From the NCBI GenBank assembly GCA_913055785.1, contig CAJXLJ010000012.1, positions 1-64,000 of the forward strand: a stretch of 64,000 nucleotides of DNA. The letters run 5' to 3'. A model generated the notes under the pieces. It searched no databases. It was given only the letters and a program-made list of their open reading frames with translations, and was not told the origin of the DNA. Shown piece by piece: positions 18,235 to 27,819 of this stretch; the stretch's first letter is position 1; each line of letters begins with the position of its first letter. The DNA comes from an uncultured Parvularculaceae bacterium. Its GTDB lineage: Bacteria; Pseudomonadota; Alphaproteobacteria; Caulobacterales; Parvularculaceae. The position numbers were made by a program, and so were the translations under genes.

Positions 18235-18267
18235 GTGGACCTTCATCTCGACGGCGCCCCCGGCGCG

Positions 18268-19446
18268 TTAATCGGGAACCTTATTGACGGGACTGACCAC
18301 AAGATCAACCGCCTCCTCGATCGGGTCGAGATGGATCGCCTCTTCTTCGAGCACCAGATTGAGATGCTCTATCCTGCGGGCGGCGTCGACGGTCAGATCG
18401 TGATAGAACAGGTTGAAATTCTGCGGCCGCCATTGCGCGCCGAACCAGTGTTTGCGGCGCAAAAACTTCTGCTGCGGCGCATCGACCGAAAGAATGCTTC
18501 CGACGCACTGGGCGCTCGTCGCCTTGGCGATCGGCGGCGGCGTTTCGGAAAGACGCAAACCGGTTGCGGACGCCGCGCCGAGATGGTGCTCGGCGCTGAT
18601 GCGTTCGTTGGTCGCCGTCCAGCTCAAGGGGTTGACGCAAAGCAGCGGCGAGGCGGGCAGGGGAACCAGTTCGCTCGAAGCGTTCCATTTCAGCGCGCGG
18701 CTGATGAAACGTCGCTCTTCATCCTCGAAGCCTGGCTGGATATCGATATAGGAAATGACGCAGCGTACGCTTTCAGGACTTTCACACGGCGGTATGTCCA
18801 GCAACGGTCCCTCGAACAGCGAAAGCGGCGTTCCCTGATCGACCACATAGGCCGCCGCGAGATAGGCGCGGAGGTCCTTGTCGGCTGCAAAATAGCTTTG
18901 CAACAGACCGAGCACATGCAAACCGCCCTGGCCGTAGCCGACCATGATGATCGGCCGTTCGCTTTCGCCGCGTTGCGACAGGAAATGTTCAAACGCCGCC
19001 GCCACGTCCCGATAGGCGAGTTCGCGCGAGGCGAGCCCGTCATATTTGTGGGTAAAGCTCGCATAGAGCGTCGCCTGCCTGTAGCGCGGCCCGTAAACGG
19101 CGCCGACGCGCAGGAACGGGCCGGCCTCGTTGGCCGCCGCCACCTCGCGCAGGACCCGTTCCGCGTGGTCCCCGGTGATCGGGCCGTTCCAGCCCCTGCG
19201 GTCAGAATAGGTGGTCGAGTGAACGTAGAATATATCGGCGCTCCCCTCGTCGGGAGCATCCGGCCAGAGCGCCCAGGCGCCGCGGGCGCCATAGGCGGGT
19301 GGCGGCGGCGGCGCGGCGATCTGGAACGGGGTCCGGGGCCGCAGATTGAATTGCGTGATATTATCCTGAAAAACCAGCACCAGCGCAGCGGCGGCGGCCG
19401 TCAGCAAAACAGCAATGAGCGTGACCGCCAGCCTCATGGACACCAT
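18268..19446 (-). CDS. DUF3089 alpha/beta-hydrolase-like protein without the usual nucleophile
   Basis: A 392-residue protein with an N-terminal membrane anchor (residues 5-27) followed by proline-rich PPPPP. The DUF3089 pattern is clear: ADIFYVHSTTY at 70-80, GWNGPI, AVYGPRYRQATLY and LAYRDVAAAFEHFL. At the nucleophile elbow the family normally reads GHSQGS; here residues 170-174 read GYGQG, so the serine is replaced by glycine. It may therefore be non-catalytic or use another residue. The ATG has AGGAG six bases upstream. It precedes galU on the same strand by 33 bp. Substrate unknown. Confidence 0.82.
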   Translation of the reverse strand: MVSMRLAVTLIAVLLTAAAAALVLVFQDNITQFNLRPRTPFQIAAPPPPPAYGARGAWALWPDAPDEGSADIFYVHSTTYSDRRGWNGPITGDHAERVLREVAAANEAGPFLRVGAVYGPRYRQATLYASFTHKYDGLASRELAYRDVAAAFEHFLSQRGESERPIIMVGYGQGGLHVLGLLQSYFAADKDLRAYLAAAYVVDQGTPLSLFEGPLLDIPPCESPESVRCVISYIDIQPGFEDEERRFISRALKWNASSELVPLPASPLLCVNPLSWTATNERISAEHHLGAASATGLRLSETPPPIAKATSAQCVGSILSVDAPQQKFLRRKHWFGAQWRPQNFNLFYHDLTVDAARRIEHLNLVLEEEAIHLDPIEEAVDLVVSPVNKVPD

Positions 19447-19629
19447 GGATTCTCCTGCATTTCGGCGCTTCGGGGCCTTTTATTCGTCGCATCCCGCGAC
19501 CATATAGGCTCAAAACCCTCGAACCTCTTAAGAGGCATTGATAAAAGGTTTAACCGGTTCACGCAAAATTCGTGAATCGGGTGTACGGGGCGGTGGCATC
19601 CCGGTTTGTAGCGTAGTGCGTTGGACGAT

Positions 19630-20448
19630 ATGAGCGACGATGTAACGAAAGACCAGAACATGTCGAAAGACCAGAAGGCCGGCGACGGAGGTCTGATCAA
19701 GCCCAAGAAGCAGGGGCTTTGGGGCGGGCTTTGGTCGAGCTTTCTCGCAGGCGTCGTCGTGGCGGCGCCGATCGGCATTACGGTTGCGATCATCCTGTGG
19801 TTCCTGACAGGACCGATGGCGAAGCTCGACGCCTTCGTCAAACGCACTCTGCCCGACAGCGGCAGCAATTTCGAAACCTTCCTGCAGGTGCTTCCCGGTT
19901 TCGGCGTGTTGATCGCCTTTATCGCGCTGGTCATTCTCGGCGCGCTCGCCAAGAATTTCATCGGCCGGGCCTTCATTCATTCCGGCGAGCGGATTGTCGA
20001 TTCCGTTCCTGTCGTTCGCAATCTATATCGGTTTTTCAAGAACGTCTTCGAAACCGCGCTGCAGCAATCGGATCGCTCCTTCAAGGAAGTTGCGCTGGTT
20101 GAATATCCGCGGGCAGGCGTCTGGGCGATGGCGTTTGTCATTGGCGGCGCCAAGGGCGAAATCAAGGAACGCCTGAACGACCAGGGCGAGGCGCTGACGG
20201 CGCTTTTCATTCCGACCGTCCCGAATCCGACGTCAGGGTTCCTGCTGTTCCTGCCGCGCAGCGAAATCCGCATTCTTGAGATGAGCGTCGAGGACGCGGC
20301 CAAGGTCGTCTTCTCGCTCGGTCTTGTGGTGCCGGCGTTTCACGACCCGAAAGACGCCGTGCGCAAGCTTGAGGAAATGGCCCGGACGAGCCCCAAGCCG
20401 CCCTTGAGGGACCGGCTTTTCAAGGCGGTCAAATCTAGCCGGCGCTGA
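19630..20448 (+). CDS. DUF502 family membrane protein
   Basis: A 272-residue protein with two strong membrane segments: about GVVVAAPIGITVAIILWFLT and VLPGFGVLIAFIALVILGAL. The DUF502 marks VPVVRNLYRFFKNVFET, FKEVALVEYPRAGVWAMAFV and FIPTVPNPTSGFLLFLP follow. The function of the family is not established; members are widespread in Gram-negative bacteria and plants. A TTG three codons upstream (19621) is the alternative start. It converges on recG, overlapping its end by 14 bp. Confidence 0.88.
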   Translation: MSDDVTKDQNMSKDQKAGDGGLIKPKKQGLWGGLWSSFLAGVVVAAPIGITVAIILWFLTGPMAKLDAFVKRTLPDSGSNFETFLQVLPGFGVLIAFIALVILGALAKNFIGRAFIHSGERIVDSVPVVRNLYRFFKNVFETALQQSDRSFKEVALVEYPRAGVWAMAFVIGGAKGEIKERLNDQGEALTALFIPTVPNPTSGFLLFLPRSEIRILEMSVEDAAKVVFSLGLVVPAFHDPKDAVRKLEEMARTSPKPPLRDRLFKAVKSSRR

Positions 20449-22519
20449 TCAACTTCACCGCATCGTCGCGGCTGAAAAGATAAAGCAATACGCGCAACGC
20501 TTTTCCCCGCTCGCTTTCGAGCCGAGAGTCTTTTTCGATGATCAGCCGTGCATCATCGCGGGCGGCGGCGAGAAGCTCGCCATGAACCGCGATGTCGGCA
20601 AGCCGGAACCGCGGGAAGCCGGACTGGGCGGCCCCAAGAAAATCCCCGGCGCCGCGAAGGCGCAAATCTTCTTCAGCAATCAGAAAACCGTCTTCCGTCC
20701 GCCGCAGGATTTCAAGCCGCGCCTTTGCGGTCTCGCCCAATGGCGGCTTGTAGAGAAGGATGCAGGTTGATGGCTTGTCGCTCCGGCCGACGCGTCCGCG
20801 CAACTGGTGAAGCTGGGCGAGACCGAAACGCTCGGCGTGTTCGATAATCATGATCGTAGCATTCGGCGCGTTGACGCCAACCTCGATGACGGTGGTGGCG
20901 ATCAGAACCGATAACGCGCCGTCATAGAACCGCTCCATCACCGCATCCTTCTCAGGTCCGGTCATGCGCCCGTGAACAAGGCCGACCTTATCGCCGAGAA
21001 CCGCTTTGAGGGATTCAAAACGGTCTTCCGCGGCGGTAAGATCGATCAGTTCGGATTCTTCAACCAACGGGCAAACCCAGTAGGCCTGCTCTCCCCTCGC
21101 GGCGACGCGCACGACGCCGGCGATGACTTCGTCGAGGCGGGAAAGCGGGACCGTCCGCGTATCGACAGGCTTTCTGCCTGGAGGTTTTTCCGTGATCTGA
21201 CTGACATCCATGTCGCCATAGGCAGTGAGGGCGAGGGTGCGCGGGATCGGGGTCGCCGTCATGACCAGCAAATCGGGCCGAGGGCCTTTTTCTGCGAGGA
21301 GAACGCGCTGGTGGACGCCGAAACGATGCTGCTCGTCGATAACTGCGAGGGCAAGGTTCATAAACGCGACGCTTTCCTGAAAGATCGCATGCGTGCCAAT
21401 CAGAATATTGATTTCGCCTCTGGCGAGACGTTCAAGCTTGCGCGCGCGCGCAGCGCCTTTGTCGCGCCCGGTGAGAATTTCCAGTGAGACGCCGGCGGCC
21501 GCGGCAAGCGGGCTGAGGGATTCAAGGTGTTGGCGCGCGAGAATTTCCGTCGGCGCCATCAGGGCGGCTTGCGCGCCGGCTTCAACGGCGCTCAACATGG
21601 CAAAAAGAGCGACGATCGTCTTTCCCGATCCGACATCGCCCTGCACCAGCCGCACCATTCGTTCCGGCGCCGCCATATCGGCATCGATTTCCTTGAGCAC
21701 CTGCTTTTGCGCAGCCGTAAGCTCGAACGGAAGCGCTTTCCCCGCCAGGGCGCGCAACCGTCCATCCGTCCTGATCGCCCTGCCTTTCGATTTGACGCGC
21801 GCCTTGCGGATCATCAACAGGGCGAGCTGGTTGGCGAGCAGTTCATCATAAGCGAGGCGCTGGCGGGCCGGCGCAGCAAGCGACAAGTCGCTGTCATGGA
21901 CCGGTTCGTGCACGGATTTCATGGCGGCGTTCCATCCGGACCATTTTCGCGCCGCCAGCCAGCTTTCATCCTGCCACTCGGGCAGTTGCGGCGTGCGTTT
22001 CAGTGCGTTCGCCGCCGCCTTGCGCATGACGGCGGCGGTAAGACCGGCCGTCAGCGGGTAGACCGGTTCATGCAGGGGCAGGTCATCGGGTTTTTCCGGA
22101 TCGGCGATGTAATCCGGATGGACCATCTGCCTGCCGCCCTTGAAGTCCTCGACCTTGCCGCTGACGAGCCGCTGTTCTCCTTCCGGTAAAGCTTTCTCGA
22201 GATACTCAGACCGTGCATGGAAGAAAACCAGCGTCATGAATCCGGTTTCATCCGAAACGATCACCTTATAGGGAAGGCGGCGTCCTTTCGGCGGCGGATC
22301 ATGACGGTCGACCGTGACAAGAAACGTCGCGAGTCGGCCAAATTCCGCCTCGGCGATCATTGGCCGCAACGACCGGTCGACCACGCCGACCGGCGGGGTC
22401 AGAACGAGGTCGACCACAAGCGGCCCGGCGGCCCGGCCGATCAGCGCGGCGAGTTTCGGCCCAACGCCCGGCAGGACCGTGATGTCGGCGAAAAGGGGAT
22501 TGAGGATTTGCGGCCGCAT
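20435..22519 (-). CDS. recG: ATP-dependent DNA helicase RecG
   Basis: A 694-residue helicase that regresses stalled forks and processes recombination intermediates. The N-terminal wedge (OB) domain begins NPLFADITVLPGVGPKLAAL. Helicase motifs include LVQGDVGSGKT, IDEQHRFGV and MTATPIPRTL, then GVNAPNATIMIIEHAERFGL, the C-terminal motif QLRGRVGRSD, and DFLGAAQSGFP. The start MRPQIL is typical for relatives; an upstream ATG at 22561 has a better ribosome site (TGGGGAT) and would add 14 residues, so the start is uncertain. It is divergent from sdhE-mfd, a common alphaproteobacterial order. Confidence 0.96.
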   Translation of the reverse strand: MRPQILNPLFADITVLPGVGPKLAALIGRAAGPLVVDLVLTPPVGVVDRSLRPMIAEAEFGRLATFLVTVDRHDPPPKGRRLPYKVIVSDETGFMTLVFFHARSEYLEKALPEGEQRLVSGKVEDFKGGRQMVHPDYIADPEKPDDLPLHEPVYPLTAGLTAAVMRKAAANALKRTPQLPEWQDESWLAARKWSGWNAAMKSVHEPVHDSDLSLAAPARQRLAYDELLANQLALLMIRKARVKSKGRAIRTDGRLRALAGKALPFELTAAQKQVLKEIDADMAAPERMVRLVQGDVGSGKTIVALFAMLSAVEAGAQAALMAPTEILARQHLESLSPLAAAAGVSLEILTGRDKGAARARKLERLARGEINILIGTHAIFQESVAFMNLALAVIDEQHRFGVHQRVLLAEKGPRPDLLVMTATPIPRTLALTAYGDMDVSQITEKPPGRKPVDTRTVPLSRLDEVIAGVVRVAARGEQAYWVCPLVEESELIDLTAAEDRFESLKAVLGDKVGLVHGRMTGPEKDAVMERFYDGALSVLIATTVIEVGVNAPNATIMIIEHAERFGLAQLHQLRGRVGRSDKPSTCILLYKPPLGETAKARLEILRRTEDGFLIAEEDLRLRGAGDFLGAAQSGFPRFRLADIAVHGELLAAARDDARLIIEKDSRLESERGKALRVLLYLFSRDDAVKLISAG

Positions 22520-22596
22520 AGGCGGTAAATTATCGGGATTTGCGCCCAACGCGCCAACCATTTATCCCCAAGAGTTCAGCCGTTAGGATAAGCACG

Positions 22597-22878
22597 ATGG
22601 CCATCGAGACCCGCCGGAAGAAATTGCTCTATCAGGCAAGTTATCGCGGATTCAAGGAGGCGGATCTCCTGATTGGCGGCTTCGCGAAAGCGCATCTTTC
22701 GTCCATGTCCGAAGCCGAGCTCGACGAGTTCGAAGCGCTCCTCAACTGCAACGACCGCGAGTTATACGCCTGGGCCACCGGCGACGCCGCGCCTCCGGCT
22801 GAATATCAGGGGCCGGCGCTGGAAAAGCTCCAGGCCTTCGATGTCGCGAGCACGATTAAGAGCGGTTCGCGCGATTGA
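22597..22878 (+). CDS. sdhE: Succinate dehydrogenase flavinylation factor SdhE
   Basis: A 93-residue protein that promotes covalent FAD attachment to SdhA. The family signature RGFKEADLLIGGFA is at residues 17-30, followed by MSEAELDEFEALLNCNDRELYAWATG, with the conserved DxDLY-like region. It sits between recG and mfd as in many alphaproteobacteria. A GGATAAGC stretch upstream of the ATG is a weak ribosome site. Confidence 0.93.
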   Translation: MAIETRRKKLLYQASYRGFKEADLLIGGFAKAHLSSMSEAELDEFEALLNCNDRELYAWATGDAAPPAEYQGPALEKLQAFDVASTIKSGSRD

Positions 22879-22959
22879 ATTGGCCGCAATTATTCTCTAC
22901 CTGATGCGATGAACGCGGGCCGTCAAAATGGCGACCCGCGCATTTTGCGTTGAGGCGAT

Positions 22960-25900
22960 ATGGCTAAGACTGCCGAAAAAATGGTTTCAGGCGTTGCAGA
23001 GATCGGCGGCGACGCCGCGTGGAAGCGCGAAGGCGTGTTGCCCGTATACGGCGCGCCGGAAGGCGCGGACGCCATGGCGCTGTCGGAAGCTGCGCGAGCG
23101 CGAAATGGTCTTGTCGTTCACATTGCGCGGGACGGCGCCCGCGCCGCGGCGATGATGCAGGCCTTGCAGTTTTTCGCCCCTGACATTCCAGTAATCGACT
23201 ATCCCGCCTGGGACTGTCTTCCATACGACCGGGTTTCGCCTTCGGGCGCTGTCGCATCGCGACGCATGGCGGCGCTCGCCGCGATGATGCGTCTAAAGGG
23301 GGGCGGCGCGTTCATCCTTTCAACCTCGGTCAACGCCGCCGTCCAGCGAACACCGCCCCGGGACATTATCAATGAGGCCGCGCTGACCCTTGCTCCCGGC
23401 GCGACCATGAGTATGGATGCGCTCACCGCCTATCTCAGCGCCAACGGCTATGCGCGGTCATCGACGGTTCGCGAGGCGGGCGAGTTCGCGGTTCGCGGCG
23501 GTCTGGTCGATATCTTCCCGCCGGGCGCGGATGAGCCGGTGCGTCTCGATTTCTTCGGCGACAGCCTCGAATCGGTGCGCGCCTTCGACGCCGCCAGCCA
23601 GCGCACCACGCGCCAGCTCAGCCGTTTCGACCTTTCCGCCGCGTCGGAAATCCTCCTCAACGAGGACACGGTTTCGCGCTTCCGGCAGGGTTACGCGAAA
23701 AACTTCGGCGCCGCCGGTGATGATCCGCTTTATGAAGCGATCAGCGCAAGGCGGATGCATGCGGGGGCCGAACACTGGCTTCCGCTTTTTTATGACGCCA
23801 CCGAAACGCTGTTCGACTTTGCCGGAGACGGTCTCGTTTTTGTCGATCATCTCGCAGATGAGGCGGCCGACGCGCGCCTGGCGCTGATCAAGGATCACTA
23901 CGACGCCCGCGCTGAAGACGCTGAAGCACGGCGCAGCCGCAATTCGGACTTCTCGGCGCCGGCCTATCGTCCGCTGAAGCCGGATGCGCTTTACCTTTCC
24001 GCCGATGAATGGAAGGCTCGGCTTGAGACCCTGAACCTGCGGCCACTCTCTCCTTTCGCGCCGCCGGAAAATACGCGCTGCGTCAATCTCGCAGCAAAGA
24101 TCGGCCGAAACTTCGCCGCTGAGCGCGCGGCGGAAAAATCGAACGTATTTGACGCGGTGATCGCACACGCAAAAACGCTTCGCGAGAGCGGCAAAACGCC
24201 GGTCATCGCCTGCTGGTCAGAAGGCTCCGCCGACCGCATGCGCACGGTGATTGCCGATCACGGCGGCGGAGATATCGCTCATGCAGCGGATTGGACCGCA
24301 GTCAAGAACGCCAAAGCGGATATTGTCACCGCTGTTTTCGGTCTCGAGACAGGCTTTGAAACGGCCGGCGCGGCGTTCATTTCCGAACAGGACATTCTCG
24401 GCGACCGGCTTGTCAGGCGCACAAGGCGAAAGCGCGCTGAAAATTTCCTGACCGAGGCTTCGAGCCTTTCTGTTGGCGATCTGGTGGTTCATGTAGAACA
24501 TGGCATCGCCCGCTACGAGGGCTTGAAAACGCTCGAAGTACAGGGCGCCCCCCATGACTGCCTGCAACTTGTCTATCACGGCAGCGACAAGCTGTTTCTT
24601 CCGGTCGAGAACATCGATCTCCTTTCACGCTTCGGGTCGGAAGACGACGGGCAGTCGCTCGACAAGCTCGGCGGCGCAGCCTGGCAGGGCCGCAAGGCGA
24701 AGATGCGCGCGCGCATCAAGATGCTCGCCGAACAGCTGATCAAGATCGCCGCCAAGCGCGCCATGCAGAGCGCTGAGGAAATGACCCCCGCAACCGGTTC
24801 CTACGATGAATTCTGCGCGCGCTTTCCCTTCGCTGAAACCGAAGATCAGGAAAACGCGATCGCCGATGTTGTCGAGGACATGGCGAAAGGCCGCCCGATG
24901 GACCGGCTCATCTGCGGTGATGTCGGTTTTGGCAAAACCGAAGTCGCCTTGCGCGCCGCATTCATCGCCGCGATGACCGGCAGGCAGGTTGCTGTGATCG
25001 CGCCGACAACCTTGCTCGTGCGCCAGCATTTCAGGAATTTCTCCGAGCGCTTCAAGGGCTTTCCGGTCCGTCTCGGCCAGCTCTCTCGGATGGTCACCGC
25101 CGGCGAAGCAAAGGCGGTGCGCGATGGCGTCGCCAGCGGCCAGGTCGATATCGTCATCGGCACCCATGCGCTGCTCGCCAAGACCATCAAGTTTCGTGAT
25201 CTCGGCCTTCTGATTATCGACGAGGAGCAGCATTTCGGGGTCAAGCACAAAGAGCGCCTCAAGGAATACCGCGGCGACACGCATGTCCTGACCCTGACGG
25301 CGACGCCGATCCCGCGCACGCTGCAGCTCGCCATGAGCGGCATTCGCGATCTGTCGCTGATTGCAACACCGCCGGTCGACCGGCTCGCCGTCAGAACGAC
25401 GGTCGGTCCATTCGACCCGGTGGTCGCACGCGAAACTCTGCTCCGCGAGCATTACCGCGGCGGCCAGAGTTTCTATGTGGCGCCTCGCATCAAGGATCTT
25501 CATGGCATTGCCGAATTTCTGACGGAAGAAATTCCCGAGCTCAAATTCAAGATTGCACACGGGCAGATGAGTTCAGGCGAACTCGAAGACATCATGACCG
25601 CCTTTTACGAAGGCAAATTCGACGTTCTTGTTTCGACGACAATCATCGAATCCGGTCTCGATATCCCGACCGCCAACACCATGATCATTCATCATGCGGA
25701 CATGTTCGGCCTGTCGCAGCTCTACCAGATGCGCGGCCGGGTCGGGCGCTCGAAACAGCGCGCCTACGCCTATTTGACAACGAGCCCCCGCAAGAAACTG
25801 ACCGACGGCGCCGAACGCCGGCTCAAGGTCATGCAATCTCTCGATACGCTCGGCGCCGGCTTCACGCTCGCTTCGCACGATCTCGATATTCGCGGCGCCG

Positions 25901-26478
25901 GAAACCTGCTCGGCGAAGAACAGTCCGGCCATGTCAGGGAAGTCGGCGTCGAGCTCTACCAGCACATGCTGGAGGAGGCGGTCGCCGAACTTCGCGACGG
26001 CGCCGGCTCGGTTGAAGAAACCTGGTCGCCGCAGATCAATATCGGCACGTCAGTGCTGATACCCGACGATTACGTCGCCGACCTCGATGTTCGCATGGCG
26101 CTGTACCGGCGGCTCGGTGCGCTGGAGAAGGAAGACGAGATCGACGGCTTCGCCGCGGAGCTGGTCGACCGTTTCGGGCCCTTGCCAAAAGAGGTGGACC
26201 ACCTGCTTGAAATCGTCGCAATCAAGATGGTCTGCCGCCGCGCCGGCATCGCCAAGATCGATGCCGGACCGAAAGGCGCGGTCATTACCTTCCGTAACGA
26301 TCAGTTTGTGAACCCGGCGGGGCTGGTCGAATTCATCTCAACGGCGCCGATGGACGTCAAAATGCGGCCCGACCAGAAATTCGTCTATCGGCAGACTTGG
26401 CCGGGAGAAACGTTGCGTCTCAAGGGCGCGCGAAAAATAGCTGGCGTCATTGCGGAGATTGCTGAAGAGGCGGCGTAA
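22960..26478 (+). CDS. mfd: Transcription-repair coupling factor Mfd
   Basis: An 1172-residue ATP-dependent translocase that removes stalled RNA polymerase and recruits UvrA. In order: UvrB-like N-terminal domain, the RNA polymerase interaction domain with SVGDLVVHVEHGIARYEGL near residue 505, and the translocase. The translocase has GDVGFGKTEVALRAAF near 650, IDEEQHFGVKHKE, LTATPIPRTLQLAMSG, and the TRG-like QLYQMRGRVGRSKQRAYAYL. The C-terminal UvrA-masking domain ends it. A GAGG site precedes the ATG. Its 3' end overlaps the convergent PopA-like gene by 32 bp. Confidence 0.97.
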   Translation: MAKTAEKMVSGVAEIGGDAAWKREGVLPVYGAPEGADAMALSEAARARNGLVVHIARDGARAAAMMQALQFFAPDIPVIDYPAWDCLPYDRVSPSGAVASRRMAALAAMMRLKGGGAFILSTSVNAAVQRTPPRDIINEAALTLAPGATMSMDALTAYLSANGYARSSTVREAGEFAVRGGLVDIFPPGADEPVRLDFFGDSLESVRAFDAASQRTTRQLSRFDLSAASEILLNEDTVSRFRQGYAKNFGAAGDDPLYEAISARRMHAGAEHWLPLFYDATETLFDFAGDGLVFVDHLADEAADARLALIKDHYDARAEDAEARRSRNSDFSAPAYRPLKPDALYLSADEWKARLETLNLRPLSPFAPPENTRCVNLAAKIGRNFAAERAAEKSNVFDAVIAHAKTLRESGKTPVIACWSEGSADRMRTVIADHGGGDIAHAADWTAVKNAKADIVTAVFGLETGFETAGAAFISEQDILGDRLVRRTRRKRAENFLTEASSLSVGDLVVHVEHGIARYEGLKTLEVQGAPHDCLQLVYHGSDKLFLPVENIDLLSRFGSEDDGQSLDKLGGAAWQGRKAKMRARIKMLAEQLIKIAAKRAMQSAEEMTPATGSYDEFCARFPFAETEDQENAIADVVEDMAKGRPMDRLICGDVGFGKTEVALRAAFIAAMTGRQVAVIAPTTLLVRQHFRNFSERFKGFPVRLGQLSRMVTAGEAKAVRDGVASGQVDIVIGTHALLAKTIKFRDLGLLIIDEEQHFGVKHKERLKEYRGDTHVLTLTATPIPRTLQLAMSGIRDLSLIATPPVDRLAVRTTVGPFDPVVARETLLREHYRGGQSFYVAPRIKDLHGIAEFLTEEIPELKFKIAHGQMSSGELEDIMTAFYEGKFDVLVSTTIIESGLDIPTANTMIIHHADMFGLSQLYQMRGRVGRSKQRAYAYLTTSPRKKLTDGAERRLKVMQSLDTLGAGFTLASHDLDIRGAGNLLGEEQSGHVREVGVELYQHMLEEAVAELRDGAGSVEETWSPQINIGTSVLIPDDYVADLDVRMALYRRLGALEKEDEIDGFAAELVDRFGPLPKEVDHLLEIVAIKMVCRRAGIAKIDAGPKGAVITFRNDQFVNPAGLVEFISTAPMDVKMRPDQKFVYRQTWPGETLRLKGARKIAGVIAEIAEEAA

Positions 26479-27781
26479 CCGCCGCGCCTTCACGCGCGGT
26501 CTTTAACAGCGTGGCGATCGTTTCTTCAATCGAAGCCCCGGCGACGCGCTCCGCCGACAGGGTTTTCGCAGTAAGCGCGAACGGCCTGGCGCTCTCTTTG
26601 TCCCGGAAAGCGGTGTTCGTCAGCACGCCTTCAATTCTTTTGCCCGCAATAACCGCATCATCGAGCGTGGTTGCAGGATAGGCGACGATGAACTTATTCG
26701 GAGCGATGCGCGCGGCGATATCTTCGGCGCGGCTCACGCGAGCGATAAGTCGCGCGGCCTGATGAAGCGCATGGCGGCTGAATTCCTTCGCGCCTCCCAG
26801 TTCGACCAGCGTCATCGATAGCGGCCGACCGGTCTGGTCTGCGCGGGCGCAAAGCCGCGCGCCGTGTTCAGCGAGAAAAGTCGTTGTAAAAACTCCCGAC
26901 GCCGGATCGCGTACGCCTTCGCCAGCGCAACTACGCAAAAACGCCGCCATCGAGCGGGCGAGGCGGACGCGGCGCGCCGCAAGTTGCGCCCGCGGCCCAA
27001 GCTCTGCAATGATATCCTGCTTGAGTATAAAGTCCCTTGCGCCCTGTTTCGCGTAAACGCCCAAAGCATCCATGTTGTCAGCAACCTGGATAACGGCCAT
27101 GGCGGCATGTCTCGAATGGCGGCGCAGCGCCTTCGTCAACGCCGCAAGAGGATCGTTCGCTTTCATGGGAAGAATGATTGCGCAATCAAACGTTTCGTGA
27201 TCGAGCGCGCGCATCGCCTGACCTGCCGACAATACGCATACACAGCTTTCGGCAATCACGCTGACGGCGTTGATCGCAGACAGCGCCGCCGGTCCTGGCG
27301 CGCCGGCGATCAGAACACGGGCGCGCGAATTGGCGGCGGAAATGATCGGGAAGTCTACAAGACGGTTGAGCGCCGCAAGGCTCTTCAAGCGCTCGCCGGT
27401 TTCCTCCGCGATATTGCGCAAACGGATGATCTGACGGCAGCGCGCGGCGACATGACCGAGATCCTCTTCAGCAGGCGCGACTTCGCCATAACGGCGCAAT
27501 GCAGCCCGTACATCGGGATCGAGGCCTGGATCGACCATAAACAGCATTGAGGATTCCGGCGACTTCCGGCGCAGAACCGCAGCCATTGCTTTCGCCTTGC
27601 GGGTTGAAACCGCGCTGCGGCGCAAGTCGATGAGACAGATATCCGCGTGGCGGGCGTTGTCCGGATTGAAGACAGCATAACCGCACTGTCGAAGAGTGTT
27701 AGTTAACGATGCCGCGAGTGGTTCATGCGGACACACGCAGACGATATTCGCACGCGGCGCGGCAGGCGTTTCGCAGTCCAT
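26447..27781 (-). CDS. PopA-like protein: two degenerate receivers and an inactive GGDEF domain with intact I-site
   Basis: A 444-residue protein. Residues ~11-120 and ~155-280 look like receiver domains; the first keeps an Asp in CLIDLR, the second has no Asp at the phosphorylation position (CAIILPMK). The C-terminal third follows GGDEF architecture: DPASGVFTTTFL for DPLTGL-NR, then RAED-IAARI-APNKF for the I-site RxxD, five residues, GGDEF. The catalytic motif is lost but the c-di-GMP-binding RxxD survives. This is the arrangement known for Caulobacter PopA, a c-di-GMP effector that brings RcdA to the ClpXP pathway for CtrA. Equivalence is inference. A TTG three codons upstream is an alternative start. 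Confidence 0.7.
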   Translation of the reverse strand: MDCETPAAPRANIVCVCPHEPLAASLTNTLRQCGYAVFNPDNARHADICLIDLRRSAVSTRKAKAMAAVLRRKSPESSMLFMVDPGLDPDVRAALRRYGEVAPAEEDLGHVAARCRQIIRLRNIAEETGERLKSLAALNRLVDFPIISAANSRARVLIAGAPGPAALSAINAVSVIAESCVCVLSAGQAMRALDHETFDCAIILPMKANDPLAALTKALRRHSRHAAMAVIQVADNMDALGVYAKQGARDFILKQDIIAELGPRAQLAARRVRLARSMAAFLRSCAGEGVRDPASGVFTTTFLAEHGARLCARADQTGRPLSMTLVELGGAKEFSRHALHQAARLIARVSRAEDIAARIAPNKFIVAYPATTLDDAVIAGKRIEGVLTNTAFRDKESARPFALTAKTLSAERVAGASIEETIATLLKTAREGAAVTPPLQQSPQ

Positions 27782-27819
27782 TAACTTCAATCCGTAACGG
27801 CGCGCGGCGATGCGCGTCG

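Noticed and set aside
17896-19575. Long plus-strand open frame (559 codons) across galU and the DUF3089 gene
   Set aside because: It is antisense to two genes with clear family motifs and a ribosome site; its own translation is rich in Arg, Asp and Gly with no domain. It is a GC-driven shadow.
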